A stretch of DNA of 36,678 nucleotides from an uncultured Bacteroidota bacterium (GTDB taxonomy: Bacteria; Bacteroidota; Bacteroidia; Bacteroidales; P3): assembly GCA_900545215.1 (NCBI GenBank), contig UQXW01000017.1, positions 1-36,678 of the forward strand. The letters run 5' to 3'. The notes beneath the pieces are model-generated. The model did no database searches, was not told the origin of the DNA, and saw nothing but the letters and a program-made list of their open reading frames with translations. Both the position numbers and the translations under genes were made by a program. Shown piece after piece: positions 1 to 7,487 of the stretch (the stretch's first letter is position 1; each line of letters starts with the position of its first letter).

Positions 1-1238
1 AAGAAAAAAGCCTCTTCACTATGTGTCGAGCCGAGAGTGCCGGCATCGGTGCTTATTATCGTCATGCCATAGGACTTCTGATAAGGAGCATACAAAAAGA
101 CATACATGCCAGGCCCCCAACCCATGACCGGACGCTCCTTGAACATCTTCATCGCACAAGACCAACGATTCAATCTTTCAACATTGGAAGCGTCTGTGGA
201 AATATTCGTTATGGAACTTATATGCTCTGCCATGTTTCCGGAAGAATCCTGTTCATTCTTTGCGAAACGCCCCATGATACCGTTCCATGACAACGCCACT
301 ACCAACAAGACTGCAATAGAACAATAAACGAATGTCTTCAATTTGAGATTGAGCTTCACAACAACCCACACGCCGCACGCCACAAGCAGACTTATCCACG
401 CCGCTCTCGAATAAGACAAAACGAAACCGGTTATCAATATTGCGAAAGCCGATGCGACCAACAGCATTCGCAATTTTCCGAAACCCATTTTCCTGCCATA
501 AAAAAGGTAATAAGCCAAAGGCGGCACGAATAAAGCTATCACGGCACCGTAAGCCGTATGGTCGTTATAGAAAGGTTGCATTGCATAGTGTGCAAAGTCG
601 AAATCAAAGCCCGTCGATGCAAAATTCAAACTTGCTATCACTATAACGATGCAAAGGGAAAAGCAATACAAACCTATAAACAGTCCCTGCTTGGAAGTAT
701 CCCTGAACAAAGGTACAAGGAAAAAGAAGCATGGTATGATGAACCACAACTGCGAGATAAAGTATTTGAAAGATACCTGAACATCTTCACTGAAAGGACA
801 ACCGATAAGCGTCCACAAAATATTGATTATTATTGCCACTGAAACAGGGTGGGAAAAGACTCTCTTGTCGTAGTTTCCTGCAAAAAGCAACTGCCAAACG
901 AACAGAAGCATTACCAGAATAAGAATAGGTTCAGAGGGGACACTGAGCGTAAAACCCTCCGTTCCCACGTTTATTGCAAAAGGAGTAAACAACGCAACGA
1001 GGAAAACGGCATCCTTGAACCGGGAAACAATGAACAACAAGCCTGCAAGAATAAGCGGAACTGCCGCATACCAATAATATTCATAAGCAAGACAATAAAC
1101 GCCGCCTGCAATGAATGCCGCACAGCACAAAGCAACGCACAAATACATCTTTGTATTCTCGCCAAGTCCGTCAAGGAAATCACAAATCGGGGTTTTCAAG
1201 GACTTCAACGCCCTGTTCGCATGCTCGGTTGCTCTCAT
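1..1238 (-). CDS. O-antigen ligase/polymerase family membrane protein (partial, C-terminus missing)
   Basis: This minus-strand frame is open from an ATG at 1238 to the left window edge, giving 412 codons with no stop, so the C-terminus is cut off. The translation begins MRATEHANRALKSL and is a polytopic membrane protein with many hydrophobic segments. Near the cut end it has a periplasmic-loop-like stretch including ERLNRW, GWGPGMY and STHSE. This matches the Wzy_C/O-antigen ligase family (WaaL/Wzy type), where such loop residues lie in or near the active site. The expected role is joining or polymerising lipid-linked surface polysaccharide at the outer face of the inner membrane. Its ATG overlaps the TAA of the Wzz-like gene upstream by one base (TAATG), indicating translational coupling. 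Ligase and polymerase cannot be told apart here. Confidence 0.85.
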   Translation of the reverse strand, partial: MRATEHANRALKSLKTPICDFLDGLGENTKMYLCVALCCAAFIAGGVYCLAYEYYWYAAVPLILAGLLFIVSRFKDAVFLVALFTPFAINVGTEGFTLSVPSEPILILVMLLFVWQLLFAGNYDKRVFSHPVSVAIIINILWTLIGCPFSEDVQVSFKYFISQLWFIIPCFFFLVPLFRDTSKQGLFIGLYCFSLCIVIVIASLNFASTGFDFDFAHYAMQPFYNDHTAYGAVIALFVPPLAYYLFYGRKMGFGKLRMLLVASAFAILITGFVLSYSRAAWISLLVACGVWVVVKLNLKLKTFVYCSIAVLLVVALSWNGIMGRFAKNEQDSSGNMAEHISSITNISTDASNVERLNRWSCAMKMFKERPVMGWGPGMYVFLYAPYQKSYGMTIISTDAGTLGSTHSEEAFF

Positions 1239-2230
1239 TAGCAAAGTTTGTTCCCTTTTGCCCTTTCTCTGATTACCAAAACAACCAATGCCAATAAAGT
1301 ACAAGAAAATGCAGATACCAAAACGATGATGGAACGCTTCGGTTTATCTTTGAAATACGACGGAACAGCTTTTTCGATTATAAATTCTGTCGGAATTTCT
1401 GCGTCTCTGTCAACCTTGGCACGCTCCAAATGCTCCGTCCAACGCATCAACGTTTCCCGTCTGTTGGTCAACTGATCTCTCAAATTGGTGATTTTAGCAC
1501 CGGCTTCTTCAAGGCTCAACATCTTTGCCTCCAATCTTGCCACAGCAGCACCGTTTCCTGCCGCCACCTGCTTTGCCAACTCCTGCGAAAACCTCTCCCC
1601 CATTCCGTCGGGATAGTAAACATTATATCTTTTACTCAATTCCGACAAACTATCCATCAACATGTTTATGCTATCCGTTATTCTCGCCCGAGATTTCTCA
1701 ATCGTAACACAAACGGAATCGTATTTTTCTTTTTTGGCTTCGTTTCTCACCGCACTGACTTCCCGTGCCATGAAATTGGCTATGTTTGCCGCATACTCCG
1801 GATCGGTATCCCAAACAGTGAGTTTAACTCCCAAATTTTCCGTTCGCTTGATTTTTATATTGTTGTACAGCTTCCTGCCGAGTTTTTCGTCCAATTCTTT
1901 TCCGCTTGCTTTGATTCCGTAATGTTCTGCGAGCTTGAACTTAGAACAAGCCGCCCCTATAACCCGACCACTGCCCAATATATCCAACAAATACTCGCAA
2001 TCCGTTGCCGAACCGAAGTTCATGGGATCCGCATTGTCCATATTGCTCAAAAATCCCTTCGATATGGAATTTGTATCGCTCGGAATAAGCAACACCTGTG
2101 CTTTATAATAATCAGGTATAAGCAAACTGATGCCGGCAACCGCAATTCCTGACACCACAAACGTAACAGCCAATACCTTGAAGTGGCTCTTTATAAACTT
2201 GAACGTATCTTTCAAATTCAGTTCTTCCAT
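1238..2230 (-). CDS. Wzz/GumC-like polysaccharide chain-length determinant protein
   Basis: The 330-residue product begins MEELNLKDTFKFIKSHFK. It has a transmembrane segment at about residues 18-38, a periplasmic middle with long charged helices typical of coiled coil (about 175-285), and a second transmembrane segment near the C-terminus (about 300-322) with a short basic tail. This two-helix hairpin plan is the Wzz/polysaccharide co-polymerase family, which sets chain length of surface polysaccharides. There is no cytoplasmic kinase domain. An in-frame ATG at 2404 would add 58 residues, but that extension reads through the predicted promoter region and does not resemble protein, so I prefer 2230. 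The next gene is an O-antigen ligase/polymerase overlapping by one base, which supports a polysaccharide role. Confidence 0.85.
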   Translation of the reverse strand: MEELNLKDTFKFIKSHFKVLAVTFVVSGIAVAGISLLIPDYYKAQVLLIPSDTNSISKGFLSNMDNADPMNFGSATDCEYLLDILGSGRVIGAACSKFKLAEHYGIKASGKELDEKLGRKLYNNIKIKRTENLGVKLTVWDTDPEYAANIANFMAREVSAVRNEAKKEKYDSVCVTIEKSRARITDSINMLMDSLSELSKRYNVYYPDGMGERFSQELAKQVAAGNGAAVARLEAKMLSLEEAGAKITNLRDQLTNRRETLMRWTEHLERAKVDRDAEIPTEFIIEKAVPSYFKDKPKRSIIVLVSAFSCTLLALVVLVIRERAKGNKLC

Positions 2231-2279
2231 TTTAATTGTATTAAATCGACCTTTCCGCCAACCTATTCGGCAGAGTTTG

Positions 2280-2287
2280 CAAAGATA
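2280..2287 (-). promoter_or_regulatory. Predicted -7 element for the Wzz-like gene
   Basis: On the minus strand the sequence reads TATCTTTG, matching the Bacteroidetes -7 consensus TAnnTTTG, about 50 bases upstream of the ATG at 2230. A TTTG at 2314-2317 could be the -33 element, but the spacing (26 bases) is longer than usual. Confidence 0.5.
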
Positions 2288-2403
2288 GCCAAAATTCCGT
2301 AACGTACCATAGACAAAGCCGTTTTTGTGAGTGCATCTTGAAAAATCCGCTCTTCCATCGATTGCGGTATAACTTTGTCGCAAAAGAGAAAAACGGCGTT
2401 CCA

Positions 2404-2436
2404 TTGTCGCACATGAACGAATTATTCGTACCTTTG
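2404..2436 (+). promoter_or_regulatory. Predicted promoter of topA
   Basis: TACCTTTG at 2429-2436 matches the Bacteroidetes -7 consensus exactly, and a TTG at 2404-2406 sits 22 bases upstream as a possible -33. The start codon follows 20 bases after the -7 box, implying a very short 5' leader. The TTG is close to a GGCGTT-containing repeat scrap at about 2395-2401. Confidence 0.6.
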
Positions 2437-2456
2437 CGACTTAAAAATTTTATCAA

Positions 2457-4937
2457 ATGGCAAAAAATCTGGTTATAGTCGAATCTCCCGCAAAGGCAAA
2501 GACGATAGAAAAATTCTTAGGCAGCGATTTCATGGTCAAATCCAGCTATGGACACATTCGAGACTTACCTGCAAAGGAAATAAGCATAGACATAGAGCAT
2601 GACTTCGAGCCTAAATATGTCGTTTCGGAAGATAAGACGAAGCTCGTTTCCGAATTGAAAAAAGATGTCAGGCAAGCCGAAATGGTGTGGCTTGCATCCG
2701 ATGAAGACCGCGAGGGAGAAGCCATCGCATGGCACTTGAAAGAAGCCTTGCAACTCGATTCCGCCAAAACGAAACGAATAGTCTTCAACGAGATTACCAA
2801 GACTGCCATTTTGAATGCAGTGGCTCACCCGAGGGATATAGACATCAACCTCGTCAATGCACAGCAAGCCCGCAGGGTTTTGGACAGAATAGTGGGATAT
2901 GAGATTTCTCCGGTGCTTTGGAAGAAAGTAAAACCGTCTCTTTCCGCAGGAAGGGTACAAAGCGTTGCCGTTCGACTTATCGTAGAGAAAGAAGCGGAAA
3001 TCCGGAACTTCAAACAAACAACCAAATACAAAGTCAAAGCCGATTTCCTCACCAAAGACAACCATATTATCTCCGCCGTACTGAACAAAAAGTTCGACAC
3101 GAAACAGGAAGCAAAGGATTTCTTGAACGATTGTCGCAATGCGGCTTTCACCGTCGAAGCAACAGAGAAAAAGCCCGGCAAACTATCCCCCTCAGCCCCC
3201 TTTACCACATCGACACTTCAACAAGAAGCCTCCAGAAGGCTCGGAATGTCGGTATCCCGTACCATGTTGGTGGCACAACAGCTCTATGAAGCGGGATATA
3301 TCACCTATATGAGAACCGACTCCGTGAATTTGTCGGACTTCGCTTTGCAACAAGCGAAAGAAGTCATCACTTCCGTCTATGGCAGCGAGTATCACAAAGC
3401 ACGGAAATTTGCCAATAAAATAAAGGGAGCCCAAGAGGCTCACGAGGCTATTCGTCCCACTCAACTCGACAGGGAAAGCATTTCTGCCGATGCCGCTTCT
3501 CAAAGACTCTACGACCTGATACGCAAACGTACTCTTGCTTCCCAAATGGCAGATGCCAAGACCGAAAAGACCAATATAACGATTTCCGTTTCCAATCGCA
3601 GCGAACAATACAATACAACGGGTGAAATCATCTTGTTCGACGGCTTCATGAAAGTTTATGCACCCAACACGGACGACGATGCAACCGACGAAAGCAGTTC
3701 CAACGTTATTTTGCCGAAAGTAAGCAAAGGAGACGTTCTTCAACACCTCGGTTCCAAAGCACAGGAAACCCTATCGACCCCACCGACACGCTATAACGAG
3801 GCCTCTCTCGTGAAGAAGCTCGAAGACCTAGGCATAGGTCGTCCTTCCACATACGCCCCTACAATAACCACAATACAGAAACGGGAATACGTCATCAAGC
3901 AAGATAATCCTGCCAAGCAAAGAGAAATCATCGTTCTTTTGCTCGACAAAGGCGAAGTAAGCGAAAAAAGCGAAAAAGAAAGCTACGGCAGCGAGAAAGG
4001 CAAGTTACACCCCACCGATATAGGCACAATAGTAAACAGTTTTCTTGTCGAACATTTTACAGACATAATAGACTACAACTTCACCGCCCAAGTGGAAAAA
4101 CAATTCGACCAAATAGCCCAAGGAAAGGAAAGTTGGCAGGATATGATGAGGGCATTCTACAAACCGTTCCACAACGAAGTCGAAGCAACCAAAGAAAGCA
4201 AGAAAGAGACAGGCGAACGACTGCTCGGCACGGATAAAGCAAGCGGCAAAAACGTCTATGCAAAAATCGGACGCTTCGGAGCGATGATTCAAATCGGAGA
4301 AACCTCCGACGAAGACAAACCACGCTTCGCCTCACTCAAAAAAACGCAATCCATAAATACCATAACACTCGACGAAGCCTTGGAACTGTTCCGTCTTCCC
4401 CGCACCGTGGGAACATACAAGGAGAAAGAAATAATCGCAAACACCGGTCGTTTCGGAGCATACCTCAATTACAATGAGAAGAACTACACCCTGCCGAAAG
4501 ATGTCGACCCTTTGGAAGTCGGCATCGAACAATGCGTAGAGGTAATCGAAAAGAAAGACAAACAAACCGCCCTTGTCGGCAAAGTATTGGCAAATTACGA
4601 GGGCAAGGACATCACTTTGGCTTACGGACGCTTCGGAATGTACATCAAATACAACGATGCAAATTTCCGTATCCCGAGAGGCACCGCACCCGATGACATA
4701 ACGCCGGAACAAGCCATCGCAATAGTCAGCGGAGAGGCAAAGAAACAAACCGCCATCAGGACTTTCGCCTCCGGAGCAGAGCTTTTGGACGGACGTTACG
4801 GTCCTTACATCAAATATAACGGCAAGAACTACAAAATACCAAAGGAATACAATCCGACCGAACTAAGCGAGAAACAGGTAAACGCCCTGATTGCCACCCC
4901 TCCGGCAACAAGAAAAAGAACCACAACGAAGAAGTAA
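2457..4937 (+). CDS. topA: DNA topoisomerase I (type IA)
   Basis: This 826-residue protein relaxes negatively supercoiled DNA by transient single-strand cleavage. The TOPRIM domain begins at the N-terminus (LVIVESPAKAKTIEKFLG) and includes the acidic metal-binding motif DEDREGE at about 81-87. The catalytic tyrosine is Tyr284 in the segment ITYMRTDSVNLS. The C-terminus lacks the paired-cysteine zinc fingers of E. coli TopA. Instead it carries four successive GRFG/GRYG repeats (GRFGAMIQIG, GRFGAYLNYN, GRFGMYIKYN, GRYGPYIKYN), the topoisomerase C-terminal repeat type common in Bacteroidetes and many other bacteria. It ends in a basic tail (RKRTTTKK). Length and motif order are complete. The start is fixed by the MAKNLVIVES beginning and the promoter 20 bases upstream. 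Confidence 0.98.
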   Translation: MAKNLVIVESPAKAKTIEKFLGSDFMVKSSYGHIRDLPAKEISIDIEHDFEPKYVVSEDKTKLVSELKKDVRQAEMVWLASDEDREGEAIAWHLKEALQLDSAKTKRIVFNEITKTAILNAVAHPRDIDINLVNAQQARRVLDRIVGYEISPVLWKKVKPSLSAGRVQSVAVRLIVEKEAEIRNFKQTTKYKVKADFLTKDNHIISAVLNKKFDTKQEAKDFLNDCRNAAFTVEATEKKPGKLSPSAPFTTSTLQQEASRRLGMSVSRTMLVAQQLYEAGYITYMRTDSVNLSDFALQQAKEVITSVYGSEYHKARKFANKIKGAQEAHEAIRPTQLDRESISADAASQRLYDLIRKRTLASQMADAKTEKTNITISVSNRSEQYNTTGEIILFDGFMKVYAPNTDDDATDESSSNVILPKVSKGDVLQHLGSKAQETLSTPPTRYNEASLVKKLEDLGIGRPSTYAPTITTIQKREYVIKQDNPAKQREIIVLLLDKGEVSEKSEKESYGSEKGKLHPTDIGTIVNSFLVEHFTDIIDYNFTAQVEKQFDQIAQGKESWQDMMRAFYKPFHNEVEATKESKKETGERLLGTDKASGKNVYAKIGRFGAMIQIGETSDEDKPRFASLKKTQSINTITLDEALELFRLPRTVGTYKEKEIIANTGRFGAYLNYNEKNYTLPKDVDPLEVGIEQCVEVIEKKDKQTALVGKVLANYEGKDITLAYGRFGMYIKYNDANFRIPRGTAPDDITPEQAIAIVSGEAKKQTAIRTFASGAELLDGRYGPYIKYNGKNYKIPKEYNPTELSEKQVNALIATPPATRKRTTTKK

Positions 4938-4962
4938 ATTTCCTATTCGGACAACAGAGAGG

Positions 4963-5050
4963 CATGAAACGCCGTTTCATGAGAAATCAAACGGCGTTTC
5001 GCTAAATTCTTTCGGCGTTTCATTTTGGCGAAAAGGCGTTTCATCGGAAC
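4963..5050. repeat. Intergenic inverted-repeat element, copy A
   Basis: The gap between topA and the S46 peptidase is filled by a run of related units: GAAACGCCGTTTCAT, AAACGGCGTTTCG, CTTTCGGCGTTTCATTT and GGCGTTTCATCGG. The first two are inverted with respect to each other. The segment around 5004-5023 (AAATTCTTTCGGCGTTTCAT) is nearly identical to segments in copies at 25928-26036 and 32303-32410. It lies directly after the topA stop, so it may also form the 3' end of that transcript. Confidence 0.75.
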
Positions 5051-5081
5051 GAAATCAAGTAACAATAAAAATCAATAACAG

Positions 5082-7232
5082 ATGAAGAAAATCACATTAT
5101 TATTCATTGCAAGCATGTTTGCATTCGCGCCTCTGTTGAAGGCGGACGAGGGTATGTGGCTGTTGATGTACATCGACAAACAGACATACAAGGACATGAA
5201 AGCGAAGGGGCTTAAACTTACCTCCAAGCAGATTTACGACATCAACCATTCCAGTCTCAAAGATGCGATAATCCAATTCGGCAGAGGCTGCACCGGAGAA
5301 ATCGTTTCCGACCAAGGGTTGATTTTCACCAACCATCACTGCGGTTATCCGCAAATCCAACAACACTCGAGCGTCGAACATGATTATTTGAGCAATGGTT
5401 TTTGGGCTTATTCCAAAGACGAAGAGTTGCCGAACCCGGGTTTGACAGCCAAATTCCTTGTCAGAATGGAAGATGTCAGCGAACAGGTTTTGCAAGGCGT
5501 TAATTCCGGCATGGGAGAGCAGGAAAGATTGGAAATAGTTCGCAAAAACTCCAAGAAAATCAAGGAAAACGCAGAAAAAGGAACTACTTACACTGCCGAG
5601 GTTGCAACCATGTTCAACGGCAATCAGTACTTCCTTTTCATATATGAGGTTTACGAAGACGTACGTTTGGTGGGTGCTCCACCGAGTTCGATAGGTAAAT
5701 TCGGTTCCGACACGGACAACTGGATGTGGCCTCGTCATACCGGCGACTTCTCCGTATTCAGAGTATATGCAGACCGTAACGGAAAGCCTGCGAAGTATTC
5801 CAAGGACAACGTTCCTTTGAAACCGAAACACTTCCTGCCGATTTCTTTGAAAGGTGTGAAGAACAATGATTTCGTCATGGTGATGGGCTTTCCCGGAACA
5901 ACCGACAGATTTCTCACTTCCTACGGAGTGGAACAGGCAATAGACGTTTACAACCCGTCTGTCGTAACGGCAAGAACAGCCTTGCGTAATGTCATGGACG
6001 AGGATATGCGTCAGGAACCTCGCGTCCGCATACAATACGCAGCCAAATTTGCGAGTCTTTCCAACTATTGGAAGTTCTACCAAGGTCAAACCAAGTGTTT
6101 GAAGAACCTCGATGTGAAAGGCAGCAAGAAAGCACTCGAAGACCGTTTTGCAAAGTGGGTTGCTGAAAATCCTGCAAGACAAGCCGAGTACGGAAGCGTA
6201 TTGAAAGACTTGGAGGAAGGCTACGGAGCAACCAACGAGTACGATTACCTGATAGTTTACACCAATGAAGCAATCCTCAGAGGGGCAGCAGTATTCTCTG
6301 TCGCAAGACAGATGAAACCGCTCGAAGAGGAGTTGGCAAAGAACGGCAAAAGCGAAAAAGCAAAGCAGATTGCAGCCAAATTAAAAGAGATTTACGCCGA
6401 GACCTTCAAGGATTACAACATCATAACCGAAGAGAAGCTCTTCGCAGCCGGCTTGGACGTTTATTTCCGCAACGTTCCGATACTGCATCAGGACAAAGAC
6501 TTCTTGGCTAACGCTTTCAAGAATGGTTACAACTTCAAACAAATGGCGAGCGATATGTTCAAGACTTCGCAAATGGTAAGTCTCGACAGAGTGAACAAGT
6601 TGTTGGATAACCTCGATGTAACACAAATCGCCAACGACCCTGCATATATTTTGACCAATCAGTTCATCGATAACATGGTGGAGAAGATGTCTTCCGTGAA
6701 GTCGCAAAGAGAACGATTGAGCAGGGCGAACCGCTTGTTCGTGAAAGGTGTCATGGAAATGGACAGCAAGAAACACTTCGCACCGAACGCCAACCTTACC
6801 ATACGTTACACCTACGGACAAGTAAAAGACTACAAACCGATGGACGGAGTAACCTATAACTACTACACAACTTTGGACGGAGTGATGGCAAAGGAGGACA
6901 ACTCTTCATGGGAGTTCACCGTACCTTCCAAATTGCGTCTTTTGTATGAGAACAAAGACTACGGACAATACGCAGAGAACGGAACAGTTCCCGTAGCCTT
7001 CATTTCCAACCTCGACATCACGGGAGGAAATTCCGGTTCTCCTACAATAAACGCCAAAGGAGAACTTGTCGGCATAGCTTTCGACGGAAACTGGGAAGCG
7101 ATGAGCGGCAACATAGCCTTCAACCCCGATTTGCAAAGATGTATTTCCGTCGATATACGCTACGTCTTGTTCATAATCGACAAATACGCAGGAGCAACCA
7201 ACCTTATCAACGAAATGAAACTCGTGAAATAA
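5082..7232 (+). CDS. S46 family dipeptidyl-peptidase, DPP7-type specificity residue
   Basis: This 716-residue secreted serine peptidase removes dipeptides from the N-terminus of oligopeptides in the periplasm, as known for DPP7 and DPP11 of Porphyromonas gingivalis. A signal peptide is visible (MKKITLLFIASMFAFAPLLKA). The chymotrypsin-fold triad can be read as His86 (in TNHHCG), Asp222 (in HTGDFS) and Ser651 (in GGNSGSP). Eighteen residues after the serine is Gly669 (AFDGNWE). In this family glycine there marks DPP7-like preference for hydrophobic P1 residues, while arginine marks the Asp/Glu-specific DPP11. Length matches the family (about 700-720). It fits an amino-acid-fermenting, peptide-using lifestyle. 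I see no clear -7 box directly upstream, so it may be cotranscribed with topA or use an unrecognised promoter. Confidence 0.95.
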   Translation: MKKITLLFIASMFAFAPLLKADEGMWLLMYIDKQTYKDMKAKGLKLTSKQIYDINHSSLKDAIIQFGRGCTGEIVSDQGLIFTNHHCGYPQIQQHSSVEHDYLSNGFWAYSKDEELPNPGLTAKFLVRMEDVSEQVLQGVNSGMGEQERLEIVRKNSKKIKENAEKGTTYTAEVATMFNGNQYFLFIYEVYEDVRLVGAPPSSIGKFGSDTDNWMWPRHTGDFSVFRVYADRNGKPAKYSKDNVPLKPKHFLPISLKGVKNNDFVMVMGFPGTTDRFLTSYGVEQAIDVYNPSVVTARTALRNVMDEDMRQEPRVRIQYAAKFASLSNYWKFYQGQTKCLKNLDVKGSKKALEDRFAKWVAENPARQAEYGSVLKDLEEGYGATNEYDYLIVYTNEAILRGAAVFSVARQMKPLEEELAKNGKSEKAKQIAAKLKEIYAETFKDYNIITEEKLFAAGLDVYFRNVPILHQDKDFLANAFKNGYNFKQMASDMFKTSQMVSLDRVNKLLDNLDVTQIANDPAYILTNQFIDNMVEKMSSVKSQRERLSRANRLFVKGVMEMDSKKHFAPNANLTIRYTYGQVKDYKPMDGVTYNYYTTLDGVMAKEDNSSWEFTVPSKLRLLYENKDYGQYAENGTVPVAFISNLDITGGNSGSPTINAKGELVGIAFDGNWEAMSGNIAFNPDLQRCISVDIRYVLFIIDKYAGATNLINEMKLVK

Positions 7233-7257
7233 AGCTCCGAGACAATAACATCAATAT

Positions 7258-7303
7258 CAAAGGCTTGAAATCGGTATTCCGCGAATACGGTTTCAAGCCT
7301 TTG
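7258..7303. terminator. Long hairpin, probable bidirectional terminator
   Basis: CAAAGGCTTGAAA (7258-7270) pairs perfectly with TTTCAAGCCTTTG (7291-7303). An inner stem GTATTC/GAATAC extends it around a CGC loop with one bulge. It begins 26 bases after the peptidase stop, between convergent genes. There is no long T-tract on either strand, so termination would rest on the very stable stem. Confidence 0.6.
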
Positions 7304-7396
7304 GCATTTCCATACGGCACGTAATATCCCGACATCACAGCCTTACTTTCAGGCATTTTGAAACGAACCAGACCAAACACCGTCTCGACATGCCGG

Positions 7397-7446
7397 AACG
7401 GCGTTTCGTCAAACGCTCGACAGGCAGGCAGTTTGCAAAACGCCGT
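7397..7446. repeat. Intergenic inverted-repeat element, copy E (short)
   Basis: AACGGCGTTTCGTCAAAC at 7397-7414 and AAAACGCCGT at 7437-7446 are inverted relatives of the AAACGGCGTTT unit found elsewhere in the window. It lies between convergent genes, 40 bases from the 3' end of the OmpA-family gene. Confidence 0.55.
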
Positions 7447-7487
7447 GAAATCTTTGTTTTTCTTTTGTTGAATAAGCGATAAGAGAA

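Noticed and set aside
1430..2152. 240-codon open frame on the plus strand
   Set aside because: Antisense to the Wzz-like gene, no recognisable features and no promoter or ribosome-binding site.
4963..5050. CRISPR array from repeated GGCGTTT units
   Set aside because: Units are inverted as well as direct, spacing is irregular and under 30 bases, and there are no cas genes.
5100..6182. 360-codon open frame on the minus strand
   Set aside because: It lies fully inside the S46 peptidase gene, whose triad and signal peptide are clear. The antisense translation shows no domain and is rich in His/Cys/Phe, typical of a shadow frame.
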